A stretch of DNA of 64,000 nucleotides from Periplaneta americana (GCF_040183065.1 NC_091119.1:67148892-67212891), one strand, 5' to 3'. Positions 19,496 to 32,900 are shown, numbered from the stretch's first letter. The notes: generated by a model from the sequence alone, not told the origin. Made by a program: numbers and translations.

Positions 19496-22400
19496 CCGGG
19501 GCATAACGAATGTGATACGGGCCCGCCTACAAAAATAAAATTTCGGGCCCCCTAAAATAAAATTTATCAGTGCACCCAAATGTATAACCTATCAATAACT
19601 AATAATGACATAAATATATTTACAGGTAATAGAAGTTCAACTTTAATGTGATATATTTCCAAATTATAAGAACAAGGAGATTAATCATTCATTATTGTAA
19701 GATTATTAAAATAATAACAATTATTAATAAATTTTATTAAAAAGCATATAATATATACTATAGTGATTGAAATTAAGTAGGTGGGTAGGCCTATCATTAA
19801 GTATATACTTTTATCTGGTATCTGCTGTTTGTTGTACTTACAAAACTTTACTGTACTCATATTGAACTCTAGTGAAACTGGACCATGCGGCGTGCTTTCT
19901 GTGATGCGAAGGCATTGATGATGTCACTGACATCAATGGATCTAGCCCTTTCACATTCGATACTGAGGAGGCTGAGTTCACTAAGTCTGTCTTGGGTCAT
20001 AGAATTCCACAGATAGTTCTTTGTAAGTTTTAGCTTTACTGTTCGGCCGAAGAAACAGTATCCGGAATAGTTAGAAATAGGTAAAATGCCGTGCATAAGT
20101 CTGGAACTCTAGCAGCTATGATTGAATTTTCTATTATAGATTTGTTAATTCAGATACAGAAGTTAATGAGGCTATTTTTTTCAGAGCTTTTCTGAAACCT
20201 ATTACCTGGTCTGGGAATTCACTGGATAAATCTTCCTCATATTCATTTTGAACAACCACTGCTGCATTATGAATCTCTTAGTCAGAAGCAGAATTTAGAA
20301 ATATTGGGGAAATAATTTTGAAGAAATGGTTAACATTATGCATACCCTCAAATCGGTTTTTTAATTGAGCTACAATAAAGTCCAAATAACCTTTAAAAAC
20401 AGTGGTTCTGAAATACATCTTTGGATCTACTAGCCGCTCGTCCTGGTACAATTCATCAAAATGTTTTTTTACTTTTCGAATTCTTTAATTTTCAAATTGT
20501 GGTGGAATGTCCCAGCTCTTTGCCAAAGATGTAACTGATGACATTGCTTCTTCAAAATTATTTCGGTAACGAGATAAATTATCGGCTGCATTCTGAATAA
20601 GAGAATACGCTTTATCAAGCTCTAATTTTCCGATTGCATAATTTGTGATGCTAGATTAGTACATTCTAGAATCTTTGATTGCAACACTATTTGAAAAATG
20701 AATTGAATATTCTATAATTGGTTTTTCAAAGCAATAGCTTGTTCTCCTTCTTCCTTTTTTTAGATATCAATATTAATTTTGACAGAGCCTTAAGTACATC
20801 GACATAAGCATAACGCAGGGCTTTAACAGACTGGTATCTCTAAGACCAACATACTGGGCAAAGTTTTTTTAAGGTATGAAAAGATACCAAATGTTCCCAT
20901 CTTTTAATACTATGACTGAAGAAAAGATACAACATTTCCACTGTGTCATAAAAGGATCTAACTTCTTGAATTCCATATGCAGCATCTTTAAGTACTAGAT
21001 TTAAATTATGCACTGCACAATGTACATATTTTGCGGTTCTTTGTCTTTGTTCAATTCTCGTTCTGACACCTTTGTTTACGCCTCACATATTGGCACAACT
21101 GTCATGCTCCTGACCACATGTCCCTTTTCTTAAAAGTGTCCCTTTTCATCTATTGCACTGAGTATTTCCTTCTCTATTCTTAATGCACTTTGATCTTTCA
21201 TTTCGCGAAAACCTAAGAAGCTTTCATTTATCTTCACGTCACAAGGCTTTCCAGTTACATCATGTGAAACTGTAACGTATCTAAATGTCTGACTTAATTG
21301 TTCTTTTTTTGTTATGTCCTGTGTTGTATCGAAAAGAATGGGGCAGCTTTAATGTCATTAATAATTTCTTTTTCAACTGCATGGGATAAAACATTTATTA
21401 ACTCATTTTGAATAGAAGGTACTTTTGTGTATATTTTGGATCGTAGGCCAATTTTGCGAGAAGTTCGATGATTGCTAAAAAGTTTCCACTTTTTGATTTT
21501 TCAATTTGTTCCCTATGTCCCCGAAAAACTAGATTATTGGATGCCAGAGTTAATGTCACATTCACGATATGCTCAAGGACCTGTTTCCATATGTTTTCAC
21601 TTTTCTTTAATTCTGAATCCATACCCACGTCAACTGTGTTTTTCTTACGCCACGAATTGAAAACGACGCATGCGTTCAAATGTGCGTAACTAGTTTTGTG
21701 TCGCACTATACTTTTGGTTAACCACCTCCAATCTCGGACCCCTTCCCTCCAAGCTGAAGACTACTTCTGCTGTCCAAAGAGCCAGCATGGTTTACAATAA
21801 ACAGAGTCATTTTTAATTGAATGACACAACCATTCTCTCCTAATTCTTTGCCCTGTCATTGTGAATTTATCGTAATATTTCGCGGAAAAGCTTCTGTTAT
21901 CCTGCTTAGGATCTTTAGGGAAAGGACCTGCTGGCTCTGGCTGATAAGGATTTTGTCTAACAAAGAACTTTTTTGTTTCATTATCTACTTCTAACTCATA
22001 TTCTGCACGATCATTTGAATACTCTACAACTGCAATATTGGTAGGCCTAATTACATTTAAGGCAATTTTGTTACAATCTTCTTTTTCGCTAATGCTTTCA
22101 CAATTGCTGTCTCTACTAACATCTATTTCTATATCACTTTTCACTTCAGACGCGCACTCACTTGTGGCACTGCAAACATTTGTAACTGTTGAGCTAGCAC
22201 TACTGCTAGGAGCAGAAAGAGAAAAAACATTACTTATTTTCACTAATTTGTTTATTTCTTTTTCTAACTCTCACTTCTTCTTTCTTTTCTGTGCACCACT
22301 TAGATGTTCGTACTTAACTTTAAAGGGTTTCATTTTTCAGTACTATACTGTCTATATTCTCTAATAATAATTTACTGGATTAAAACACAGAAAAATATAC

Positions 22401-23015
22401 AAATAAAATTAAATTTATAACTGTTCAAATAAAGTTGGAAAAATATCACACCGACCACACAACAGACATTTACTTCCCGCAAAGAGAGCTCTTTCCAAAC
22501 TGAGTAAAGTTGATTGACCGTTACTACACAAACATCTTATTGGATAATTTATTGGCATTATAATTTTGAACAAAAACCTATTCTGTTGTTGTCGAATAAA
22601 TGTATAACAAAAGTTAAACGTTCAGAGAAAAATGTGCATAAAACCAACTCAGGTAATACACTACTTATCAAGAAAATACAATTCTACAACTAAAATATGA
22701 TATTTTGGTATCAATTTTCATTGTTGTCATTATGATAAAATAACTTTGCGCTGCTCTTTTGTGAGGACTGAGAGTGATGCCGCACACCACGTGTATTATG
22801 TGATATGCGACCAGACTGTTGGCAAGGACGCAGGGCAAGCATTGTTTAAAGCTGTGTTGGATTCAACAACATAGTCCGATTCTATGAAACCGTCGTGAAT
22901 AATGATCTGACCAGTTCCATGCAGGCTGTAATTAATTGGCTTTTTTTTTATATACTTTTTCTTTCTTTTTTGCATGGTGTTTGCAGGCCCTGCAGACCCT
23001 AACGTTATGCCGCTG
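19496..23015 (-). mobile_element. Full-length but decayed ZMYM-type hAT element
   Basis: Ends CCGGGGCATAACG (left) and, inverted, CAGCGGCATAACG (right), 11 of 13 identical. Flanked by tacggaat (19488-19495) and tatggaat (23016-23023), 7 of 8 identical. The 3520-bp length and 8-bp target repeat fit hAT. It holds a minus-strand transposase remnant (separate entry) and lies in the third intron of the MULE-like gene. Confidence 0.8.
19869..22333 (-). pseudogene. ZMYM1-like hAT transposase pseudogene
   Basis: The natural start is near 22333 (MKPFKVKYEHLSGAQKRKKK then a stop). The frame at 21761-22243 carries a TTF-type zinc finger (GPFPKDPKQDNRSFSAKYY, WLCHSIKNDSVYCKPCWLF). 21398-21706 continues with YAHLNACVVFNSWRKKNTV, FRGHREQIEKSKSGNF and ELLAKLAYDP. 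Further pieces run down to the hAT C-terminal dimerisation segment at 19869-20096 (NSMTQDRLSELSLLSIECER). Multiple stops and frame changes separate them, so it cannot make the roughly 800-residue enzyme. Confidence 0.8.
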
Positions 23016-23639
23016 TATGGAATTTAATATTTAAATTGACCTTTTCCAATGAACTATGATTGTGAATTTCTATTTTTTTTATATAAATTTCCCAATTGGT
23101 CTCTAAGATAACAATTTCAAAAATACAAAAATATTAATACAATGAAGTGGAAGGATATTGCAAAATATAAATAGTTCTCGACATGAGTTCCTGTTTCCTG
23201 TTCCATTTATTACACTATGTAGGCTTATCCTCCTTTGTAATTTGAAAACACTTTCACTTCCTTGGTCATTTCTCCCAAAAAGTTACACCAGACCTTAATT
23301 AGGAATTAAAATGAGGAAAATAGATATTTGTAACGTGTATAAACTCACTTTTTCTCTTAGTGATTGAATTAAAAAAGAAATGGAACTAAGTTTTCATATT
23401 AACGATCTAATGTTGCCATTTCATTTCATGCATTCATTTATGTGGATACCTTTAAACTTTCAATGTATCTTCAAGGCTGTCTGGGGGGGGGGGGACAGAG
23501 AACTTAGGTGGAAGGCCCTGGTTCCCTATTTTTTTATTATCTTTTTAGGGAGAGAAAGACAGAAAATATTCAGACAAGATTTATTTATATGAAAGAATAA
23601 TTCTATTAAGTCACATATTATTGAAAATTATGTTTGCAA

Positions 23640-23850
23640 CAAGTTTGGGACTTTACATTTTGTCACTCTCCCTGTCAGTGTAACATCTGGAGAATGTGGG
23701 TTCAGTAAACTGAAGTTGATCAAGAGTCACTTGCGAACACGTTTAGGTTAAGAAAAACTCAACAATCTAACAATGCTAGCCACTGAGTGTAAACTGATTT
23801 CAGAGATATTCATTAGTGAGTCACAGAATAGTTTTATTTGCTAAAGTGAG
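23640..23850 (+). pseudogene. hAT C-terminal fragment
   Basis: Plus-strand reading TLPVSVTSGECGFSKLKLIK followed by SHLRTRLG, a stop, then EKLNNLTMLATECKLIS. This matches the C-terminal dimerisation motif of ZMYM-type hAT transposases (usually ...SxERSFSKLKLIKxYLRSTM). Only this tail is present. Confidence 0.65.
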
Positions 23851-24454
23851 CTGATTCAAGATGCTTCAAAATCTCAAACATTAGAATTAGATTCTGACTA
23901 AAGTAGCCTACTTCTCAATATCTTCTAGAGATGTGATGTTTCAGTTAGGATGCTACTGTACAACAATTAATTAGGCTACATTACAGTGACTAAGTTATAT
24001 CCATGTAGAGTATTAATTTTTCTTAAATATATTTGTATATTTTCAATAAAGTATGCCTATATTTATTATTAAAATTACATTTTTTACTTATTGTAAGACC
24101 AATTATTATGCATGTTTATGTTTATAAACTGAGGGTATTTTATTTCTCTTGCCCAAGTAATATTTCAGTTTCAGTAACAAACATGGTTACCAAATATTGT
24201 AATACAATTTCTTTAGTTTGTCTTAGTTTGTAATTAACTCAACAAGCAGCCTTCTATTTTCTAAATGTGATTTTAACCAAAATTTCCTTTAATTACATAG
24301 GTACAAAGTTCAGAGAGAAAAATATGAATGTTTAATGCATCACAGGCTTTTGTTAGGTCAGTCATTAAGATCATAACACCCATTTAATGTGATAATCTGA
24401 AAGATAAGTTTTATTAAAACTTTATTTCATACATATGTCATTTCATGTTTGCAG

Positions 24455-26176
24455 GATACTTGATAATGTTCGAGACAATATCGTTTCCAACCTGAAGAGA
24501 GTGGATCTTGTCACGAGGAAAGACATACATAATATCAGAAGTTCTTTCAACATTGAATTAGGGATGGATGTCGCCACCACAATGATGCAACAAGTGTTGA
24601 ACTTTGGGTGAATGAGTGTAAGACGAATGAAAAAAAACCAGTGTTATTTTACAAAAAGCAAGGTGTAGATATGGAGGGAAGTGATTTAAATGCAGAATAT
24701 TTTTGCACTATTTTAATGAATTCTGCACAGTCTGAAATGCTAAAAAAGTTTGGGGGGAACATTGTATGTGTTGACAGTACACATGGTCTCAACTCATACG
24801 ATTTTGAAATGACCACAGTATTAGTTATAGATGAATTTTATGGAGGATTTCCTTTTGCAACAATGTTTAGTAACAGGAAAGATACACATATCCATGAGAT
24901 CTTTTTTGGAAAAATTAAGGAACGTACTGGGCAAATAGAAGCTAATGTGTTTATGACAGATATCACAAACATATTCTACAGTGCATGGGTTAGTACAATG
25001 GGAGCTGTGCCACATCAACTTTATTGCTCATGGCATGTTGATCGAGCATGGCAGCAAAATTTAAATGAGGTAAATGATTCTGAAAAAAGGAAGTGGATTT
25101 ACAAAACCTTGAAGTATTTACAAGTTACTTTAGAAAAAAATGAATTCAAGCTTGGTTTTGACAATTTCTTACAATCACTATATGAAGACGAGAACACTAA
25201 AAGCATGGCAGAATACCTCAGAATGCATTATTATATCAATACTGAAAAATGGGCATATTGTTTTCGAAAACTCTACAAAATCAACACCAACATGCATCTT
25301 GAGAATATGCATAAGATAATTATGTAAATATGTATACTTTGAGGGGAAAAAAATAAGATTAGATAAAGCTCTTCATGTTTTACAAAAATTCATGAGAGAC
25401 AAAGTGGTTGATCAAATTATTAAACTCACCAAAGGGAAAATAAGTGTACATCACAGTGCAATACAAATAAGACACAAGAGTGCATTGTCACTTGATTATG
25501 AAATTGAAAAAACTGATAATGATGACTACATCCTAAGTGTCCTGACGAAGATTTTGTTGTATCAAAAAGAATGACCACTTCATGCTGCAAATTAAAATGT
25601 GAATGCTGTCATATCTGTGTGCATACATATGAGTGCTCATGTATAGATTTCAATTTAAAAGCTACAATATGCAAGCACATACACTATGTATCCATGAAAA
25701 TGAAAGAAGAAAATCCATCACAATCACCACAGGATGAAATACATGCTGATGAAGTGAATAATCTCATAAAACAGGTATCAACGTCAAGAACACATGAAGT
25801 TATAATAAAAGAAATTGAACAATCCTTGAACGTTATTAGAAGTAATTTACAGAGAAGAGTTCATAGTAAGGATGAACTGAATTTAATTCTAAATAATGTG
25901 AAAACTGCTGCATCAATAACTGGATTGTCTAAATCACATGTTCCATTGAAGGAATGTGCAGAAAATTCAGAAGAACCAGCCAATAAGAAGGTTGAAAAGC
26001 AGTTCTTCTTTTCAACTAAAGTAAAGAAAGGGAAGAAGAAGGAGAAAATGAAGAAGCCAAGCAAGGAAGACATCACTGTTATTAAAGAATCTTTAACTGA
26101 CACTGTACATGTTTCCACAAATGCCTCTAATGATCACAATTATACTAATCATCAGATAACTTTCCCACATCACTAG
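24455..26176 (+). pseudogene. MULE-like gene exon 4: transposase core and SWIM finger
   Basis: Acceptor TTTGCAG before 24455. It opens ILDNVRDNIVSNLKRVDLVT, then reads through about three single-base frame changes (near 24566, 25320 and 25535). 24608-25327 encodes the MULE core: NIVCVDSTHGLNSYDFEMTT with the first catalytic Asp, FMTDITNIFYSAW with the second, and HQLYCSWHVDRAWQQNL. 25392-25570 continues, then 25571-26176 holds the SWIM zinc finger YECSCIDFNLKATICKHIHY and a Lys-rich tail. Without the shifts this would be a normal-length MULE C-terminus. The frame changes are why I call it decayed; sequence error is the alternative. Confidence 0.8.
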
Positions 26177-26179
26177 ATC

Positions 26180-26500
26180 ATACAAGATCGTTACCAGTGC
26201 CCTATAGTGTGAAAATATATCATATAGCCTAAATAAAGAAATAGAGAATATAATACATAATCCAATTAAGCAAGACAAGAATACTTCATTTTGTTTCCAA
26301 ATGTACTATTGAGTAATAACATCCACTAATTGAGTATTCTTTTAACTTGTATTTAAATGTATATTGGGAATTTATGCATTTTATATTTTATGGCAGTTTC
26401 CTGAAATACTGCCATCAAGCTATTTGTTATAAGTGGTTGCACAGTTTCCCCAAACCGTAATTTCATAGGACATGTGGGGTTATTTTACTCGATAGTAGTT
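26180..26500. other. Spacer, no gene seen
   Basis: AT-rich; no MULE terminal inverted repeat was recognised here. Confidence 0.4.
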
Positions 26501-26504
26501 GGTT

Positions 26505-28000
26505 CTAAGTAATTTTGTGTCTTTTAGATCTTGAATTCTTTTCATAAGATAGACCTGATGAGATCTTTTTGCATACTTTGTCTATATGCTTCTCCCATGC
26601 AATGTGACTATCAGTTTTTAATTCCAGAAAGTTTGTGCTACTCACCTGACATGTGACATCTTTTATTGTGTCTGTATCTATGATTATACTAATAGGAATA
26701 TTATTTTTGGATTGAGCTGTCTGCAATACCATACTATGTAGTTTGTTTTCTTTTATTGAAAAGACTATTATTTTGTTACTTTGCAGTGTGTAGTTTCTAA
26801 GTTTTGCATATTAGTTCCAACATTCAATCCTATTTTACCAGAATATTAGAGGAATAGTGCTCCTTTTGTGTGCATCCTCAGCATGTAGGCTACAATCTTT
26901 ACCCATTGTGTCGTATCTGGTACTGGTAGTCCTTTATTAGTCTGTGTAGTATTCCACATATTTCATATTGGCACATTATATCTAGTGGGTAACTATGATA
27001 CAATTCACACAATTGAAAGTTTTTGTGAGATCAAGAAGTATACAATTATTTTTTTATACGGTTATCTCAGCAGTTACACTCGTATAATCTGTAGTTTCAG
27101 TTATTGTTGATGTGTTTTTTAAACCCAAATTTATAATTTATCATAGTTTATAATGTTATGCTGTTTTAGAAATAATATAGTAATTGATTTATGTTTGTTT
27201 TTTTTTTTTAACAAACTTGGATAACACAGATGCTAGGGTTATTGGGCAGTAGTTTGATGTATTACTTTTTTTTTTCTCCCTTTTTATGGACTGCCTTTAT
27301 ATGGAATTTTTTTTTAGGCAATATGGAAATATTTCTACTGAAATAGATCCATTTATATCTATTAGAGGTTCTATTATGATCAGTATACACTGTTTGAGGA
27401 GTATGGAAGATATTTCGCCAGGTCCTGTTGCATTTTTATTTTTTTCTATAGTCTTCAATAGTGTATTTCTTTTACTTTCATAAACATTGCTTCCATAATA
27501 TTTTTGCAGTTTATAGAGGATCATATTATATGTATATCGTTCATTAGATAATTTATAGTGCCTAGAAATTTGTTATTGAAAATATCACCAGTCAATTTAG
27601 GGTCTTTTGTTATTACATTGTTTTCTATTCTATATTACCTACTCTTTTTTCTGATTTGTCTCGTTCTTTATTAATGAATATCTGTAACAATTTGGATGTA
27701 TTTTTAGATTTTTTATACTTTTGTAAGTACTGGTATTTTGCTTTTGTTTCTATTATTCAGTTTCTTATACAGTATTATTTTTTTAATTAAATAATTCCCT
27801 TTATCCCTTATCTTTTACATTCTTTGGCTTCATATAGTTGTCATAGTAGAATTTTACCCTTTATTTTACTGATTTAATGTCATAGTTTGTCCATTATTTT
27901 ATGTATATATATTGATTTATTTATTTCTGGACATGCAGCATTAAAATAGAAATTAAAGGTAGAATAGAATTTAGTCTATTTGTTCTTCACATCTATCCAG
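26505..28000 (-). pseudogene. Degraded CR1/Jockey-like LINE reverse transcriptase
   Basis: Minus-strand blocks in order are: 27600-28000, traces of the linker before the RT (INKERDKSEKRV); 27297-27524, RT start with KNKNATGPGEISSILLKQCI and EPLIDINGSISVEIFPYCLKK (the usual K-x-GPDGI...LLK...FPxxLK pattern); and 26505-26732, the RT C-terminal region with SSTNFLELKTDSHIAWEKHI and DKVCKKISSGL. The catalytic YxDD region is not recognisable. Many stops; old copy, truncated at both ends. Confidence 0.65.
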
Positions 28001-28229
28001 ATTAAATATGGTTCCAATAAGGTACCAGTACGGTATAGATTTATTAAATAGAATAATGAATGTATAATGATCACTTATTGCTTATGTAGACCTATTGATT
28101 TGTAGTTAATGTTATAATAAATATTATTGATCTGTTATAATGTTATAGGCCTACAATAACATCAAGTCACACATGTATATAGATTTTCTTCGAAGTTTTT
28201 GGATCGACTGTTTTGTCATGAAGTAATAT

Positions 28230-28410
28230 CACAGTCTACTATACAGTCACGAAGCTTGAGTTTTGAGGGTGCTAGAAACAATAGACTGTGACGGTACTAT
28301 TTTGCATTGCCTGTAATGAGGCGATATTAGCGATCCTAGTGGTGAGCAACTATCTAATGTTTGCAAATTTACTACGTATTGAGCTTCGCAACTGTATATA
28401 CTAGACTGTG
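28230..28410 (-). mobile_element. 181-bp MITE, second full copy of the 13818-13999 family
   Basis: Inverted ends CACAGTCTACTATACAGTC and the inverse of GACTGTATATAC... ending ACTGTG, flanked by perfect 7-bp repeats gtaatat (28223-28229 and 28411-28417). About 85-90% similar by eye to the copy at 13818-13999, in the opposite orientation. Confidence 0.8.
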
Positions 28411-28417
28411 GTAATAT

Positions 28418-30090
28418 CCCAGTATAAATATTCATACAGTAAGGAAACTGTGTGTTAATAGGGGTATGGCAACATGTTAGCTGAGCATCACAAGCGTGAC
28501 TGGTGCAAATGACTATAGGCCTAACTACATGCTCACCGTATCTATAACTTGGAAAAATACACACATCACAGAATATGTAATATTAAATAAAACGGTGGAC
28601 ATCTTGCATGTCTGACATCTTAAATTTAAACAAAGGAACAATATGAAAAGCATAGAGTTTTATTTAATTGGCACTAATTTCAAATGTTAACTTAATCTGT
28701 AATTTAATATCCTGCAGGCCCTATTATAAGTTCAGTGACTCCAAAATGATTCATTGAAAGGTTAATATCACTGATTTTATTAAAGAGAAATATGACAAAT
28801 CAATAGAATAGAAACATCATTAGCATACAATAAATTCAATTCAGCAATTATAAATAAAAAATATGTACATACACATACTGTGATATTACCAGTAATTGAC
28901 GAAAGCTGTAATTCACACTTTTTAAGAACACCTGAGAGTGTAGTAACTTTAGGCAAGCAAAAGTTTAGGATTTTTAAGAACTCATAAAGGCCTCGTATTC
29001 GACACTCCAATTGGGAAACGTGAATATACGAGATGTCCAAGAATACCGTCAAGTACACCTGTCTAGTTCTTTTTAAGCATTGTTTTATACAAACTTTAAC
29101 ATCAGTGTCATATTGCGTGTCGGATATTTGGGTATATCAGTATCCCGTTGAGTATTGTTGAAATTCTGTTTTTAATGTCATGTGTTACAAATCATTTGTG
29201 TTCATGTCCATAACTAATTTGGATTTTGTTTTAATATGTATGACATTGGTGATTAAGGCAGTGATAAATCATGGTGTGTAAATTTCCAATCCAATATTTG
29301 GCTTAGTGACTGAGGAAAATCATAAAAAAAACTTAGTCAGGGGTCCCGAATGCGAGTCTCAAACATTACCGTCTGAGCGATTTTGTTTTAGTTTTAATTA
29401 ACGAGTTCTTATTGGAATTCATAAACTGGCTGTTTTGTAAGTGTTGTGTGCAAGGACTGCAATTTGCACTTGAATATTTTATATTAGCAAGTTCTCAAGC
29501 CATGTTCATTTTTTTCACCTGAAATCATTACAGCAGAATTTAACTTAGTGATTGAACGAAAGAAAAAGATAACCATGTTAAGAAAACACGCCAAGCAGAA
29601 GGCAGTAGGACTACTCTAAAATATGATTTTTTGGAGAAAGCGAAAAAATGCAACTCTGGGTTTCGTCCTTTGATGTTGCTGCTGCAATCCTGAACAATAT
29701 GGTCCCTTCGAAACCCTCATTCTTCAAATAAATTTTTCGCTTCTGTATCCCATAACATATAAACAACAGAGTTTTCACCTAGTGTTAGTTATTTGCTGCT
29801 TGGATTGCTGGTTGTATGCACGTGCATGTCTGTCTGACAGAAAAAGTGACGAAGTTTCCTTTCTGTATGAATACTTATACTGTGGTAATATTGCAAAGAT
29901 TCATTAATAGATGTATCGTTAAAACTATTATTTCTTCATGTATTCATTCAGTGTCACTTGTCATAATTCCTATTCCTCAGATAAATGTGGCTGCAATATT
30001 GTACAGTATATATTTATTAAATACAGTAATGTATATGTTGTCACTATTATTTCTTTATGTAGGCCTTGTATTTGTCCATTAATAATTACA
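28418..30090. other. Intergenic sequence, no gene seen
   Basis: AT-rich; short frames only, none with recognisable domains. Confidence 0.45.
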
Positions 30091-30094
30091 AACA

Positions 30095-30152
30095 ACACCC
30101 TCAAAGTGAGAGTCCAAGTTTCACAACCATACAGAACAACTGGTAATATGTT
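30095..30152 (-). pseudogene. Tiny fragment of the cockroach-type LINE
   Basis: Matches 44270-44325 almost base for base (tcaaagtgagagtccaagtt, then cacaaccatacagaacaac); minus-strand peptide LPVVLYGCETWTLTL of the LINE C-terminus. Confidence 0.7.
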
Positions 30153-30884
30153 TCAGACATGAAACTTACATTAAAGAAAACTGCTATGGGCAATAATAAT
30201 ATAACTTCCTATTACTCAAAAAAGGCATGAATAAATGTGGGGGAAAATTATTGTATTGATAGAAAATAATTATTACTGAAGAATGTGAATAAGTTGATTG
30301 GAAATCCTTAAGAGAATCTTTGATGATAGGCCTGCCAGTTATAATACTTTTCAACATTGGACAGTGGGACGGATTTCGATTCTAGCCAGAACAAAATCAA
30401 TTTTCATATGTTCTCATTTTTATGCGTGTCCCATCTCAAATTGTTGCTCATGAATCACAAAATGCTTATTTGTGAGAGAGAAGCTTTGACACTAAACATA
30501 CGGACGTCACATAATGATGTTGATGATTCCCCTTCGTAACCAGTTTTATCACTCAGTCACGTTGAGATAGTGTAAGAAGCAACTTGTTTTCTGTGATCTT
30601 AGAGTGAAATATTTTGTGCTTCTGAAATGGAAAATGAAGAACAAGGTTTGTAGATAATTAGTATATAAATTTTATGTTCATAATAACTTTGAATTTATAG
30701 ATACGACATGTTAAATTAAGGGCGGCAAATGCGATTTTTTTAAAACTATTATCGAAGTAAACATTGACTTATAATAGGAGGGTCACATTTATTTTTGTCA
30801 GAATGAAGGTTTAAGTATGCACTTTAAGACTAACCTAGTTTCATTTGCTCCTACTGACCACCCTGCATGTGGTTAATTTTTTTC

Positions 30885-32900
30885 AGATTTGGAACCGCTA
30901 CAGGTGATTTTGCGCAGTGATCTATTTCCAATACTTGCCAATAAAAGCAGCGACTTAGATGAACTATATAGATATGTTTTGAACAAATTATGTATTGAAA
31001 CATGTGATTCGAATAGTGAGAAGTGCATTCGTAATATTTTGAAAAATATAAATTATAAATAATTTTAACAGGCGTTGGATGCAGTGCCACCGTAAAAAAG
31101 GAGTACAGTATTTAAAAAAAAAAAACATTGTTCTTGGCTATATGTTAATTTAAATTTACCACATACAGTGATAAGAGTCCAGCAAATCTGAACTTCATCA
31201 GCCATCAACAAGTTCTGGGAGGGGAAGGCCAAAGAAACTTTTTGAGGAATGTACAGATCGAGGGAAACGAAAAAAAAATCCAATCATCAGGTGACAGGCC
31301 CCCAAATCAGGAATTAGTTTTTGCAGCAAAATATTGTCTACAAGCATCTTAAGAGGGATGCTGCAGGAATGTTGAAGGAGGGACAGAAATCACTCCAAAG
31401 AGAGCAACTAAAATAAAACAGGCTTTTCACTCACCCCCTACAATTAGACTGTATTTAGGCCAGAAGGCTTTGGTATTAGTTATTGAAAACAAACTAACAA
31501 AGCAACAATATCTGAACATTTGGAAAGGTGTCAAACTTAGAAGCTCAGATATATATCTGTCTTATCAGATCATTAAAAAGAAGAAGGCAGGAATGTTATC
31601 CACCTGAAAATTAAACAATTATTACGAAATGTTATGCAGAAATTGAAGTTCACGCTATTTTGAAAACTACAATTGAGCGTCTAGCAGTATTTCAAAAGGA
31701 AGTTCTAGAAGCAAATTTGTCAGGGCAAGAAGAAATTTACACCTATTATTAAATGGGGTTGCGATGGAAGTAGCAGTCACGGCACATACAAACAACGCTT
31801 TGTAGAATTTTATGAAGAAAAGCATCTTTTAGATGCAGACATGTTTTTAATATCGTTAGTCCCATTGCAGCTTTATGCATCCTCTATTGGCAATAAAGAA
31901 TGAAGTTTTGTGGCAAAATCCGAGGCCTTCTTCTACAAGGTTTTTGCAGGCCTATAAAATTATTAATGGCTAAAGAAACTTCCGAGGTGACAATCACAGA
32001 AGTTACTGCAATTGAACAGCAGACAAATTCCCTTGTTCCTATTCAAATACCAGTAAATGAATATGAATTAAATGTTATCCCTACACTTATAATGACAATG
32101 ATTGACGGAAAAATATGCAGTACATTAACTGAAGAATCAACGCAGAAGTGCTGTTTGTGGAGCAATACCGAAAGATATGAACAACCTATATCTTTCATGT
32201 GATTATCCCGGTGATCAGTCAAATTAGAGATTCGATTTATCACCTCTTCATGTCTGTATAAAATTTATGGGATGTCTCTTGTATATTTCTTATAGGCTAC
32301 AAATTAAGAAATGGCAGGTCAGAAGCAACAACAAAGATATTTTTGCAGCTAGAAAAGAAGAAAATTTCGCTCTCAGTTAGGGCTTCTTATTGACAAGCCG
32401 AAACCTGGTGGCCCTGGACATCAAATGATGGTAATACTGCACTTAGGTTTTTTGAAAATCCACAAATTACAGCCAATATTACGGGCATTAATGAAGACCT
32501 CATTCAGAGATTTTCTGTAATTTTATGCACCATTTCATGTGGATATTCAATATCTACTGAGGCGTTGAAGAAGTAGGGTACACAAATGATACAGCCCACT
32601 TATATGTACAATTATATTCATGGTACTACATGCCTTCCCGCATGCATAAAATACTGATACATGAAGGAAAGATTGCAAAGACTGCGATAGGCTACTTGCT
32701 ATTGGGATGTTATCTGGAGATGCTCAAGAGGCAAGACACAAAGATTTACGAAAGTACAGGTTAGCTCACACTAGAAAGTGTCCTAGCTCATGAGAGAAAC
32801 TTAGATGATGTCCTACACATGTTGTTAGTATCTTCTGATCCCATCATAATTCAGATCAATCGGCATCCAAGTCCAAGAAAATGAAAACTATCAGTTGAGG
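30885..32900 (+). pseudogene. Transib/RAG1-like transposase remnant
   Basis: A possible N-terminal exon lies at 30885-31060 (ILRSDLFPILANKSSDLDEL). GRPKK-like (here GRPRKLFEECTDRGKRKK) is near 31215, and TPTRATK-like sequence with IRLYLGQKALVLVIENKLTK near 31390-31500. The core follows at 31750-32200: WGCDGSS (first Asp region), MFLISLVPLQLYASSI, LWQNPRPSSTRF, CRPIKLLMAKETSE (second acidic region, compare RAG1 CKPLCLMLADESDHET) and LIMTMIDGKICSTLTEES. From 32290 come RLQIKKWQVRS-like sequence, LGLLIDKPKPGGPGHQ and NDGNTALRFFENPQITANI, then YVQLYSWYYMPSRMHKILIH. Near 32720-32860, LSGDAQEARHKDLRKYR corresponds to the RAG1 catalytic Glu region, ending LLVSSDPIII. Frames change repeatedly, so it is dead. 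Transib is the plain DNA transposon superfamily from which RAG1 is thought to derive. Confidence 0.7.

Noticed and set aside
22038-22364. 108-codon plus-strand frame
   Set aside because: Antisense to the TTF-finger part of the ZMYM-type hAT.
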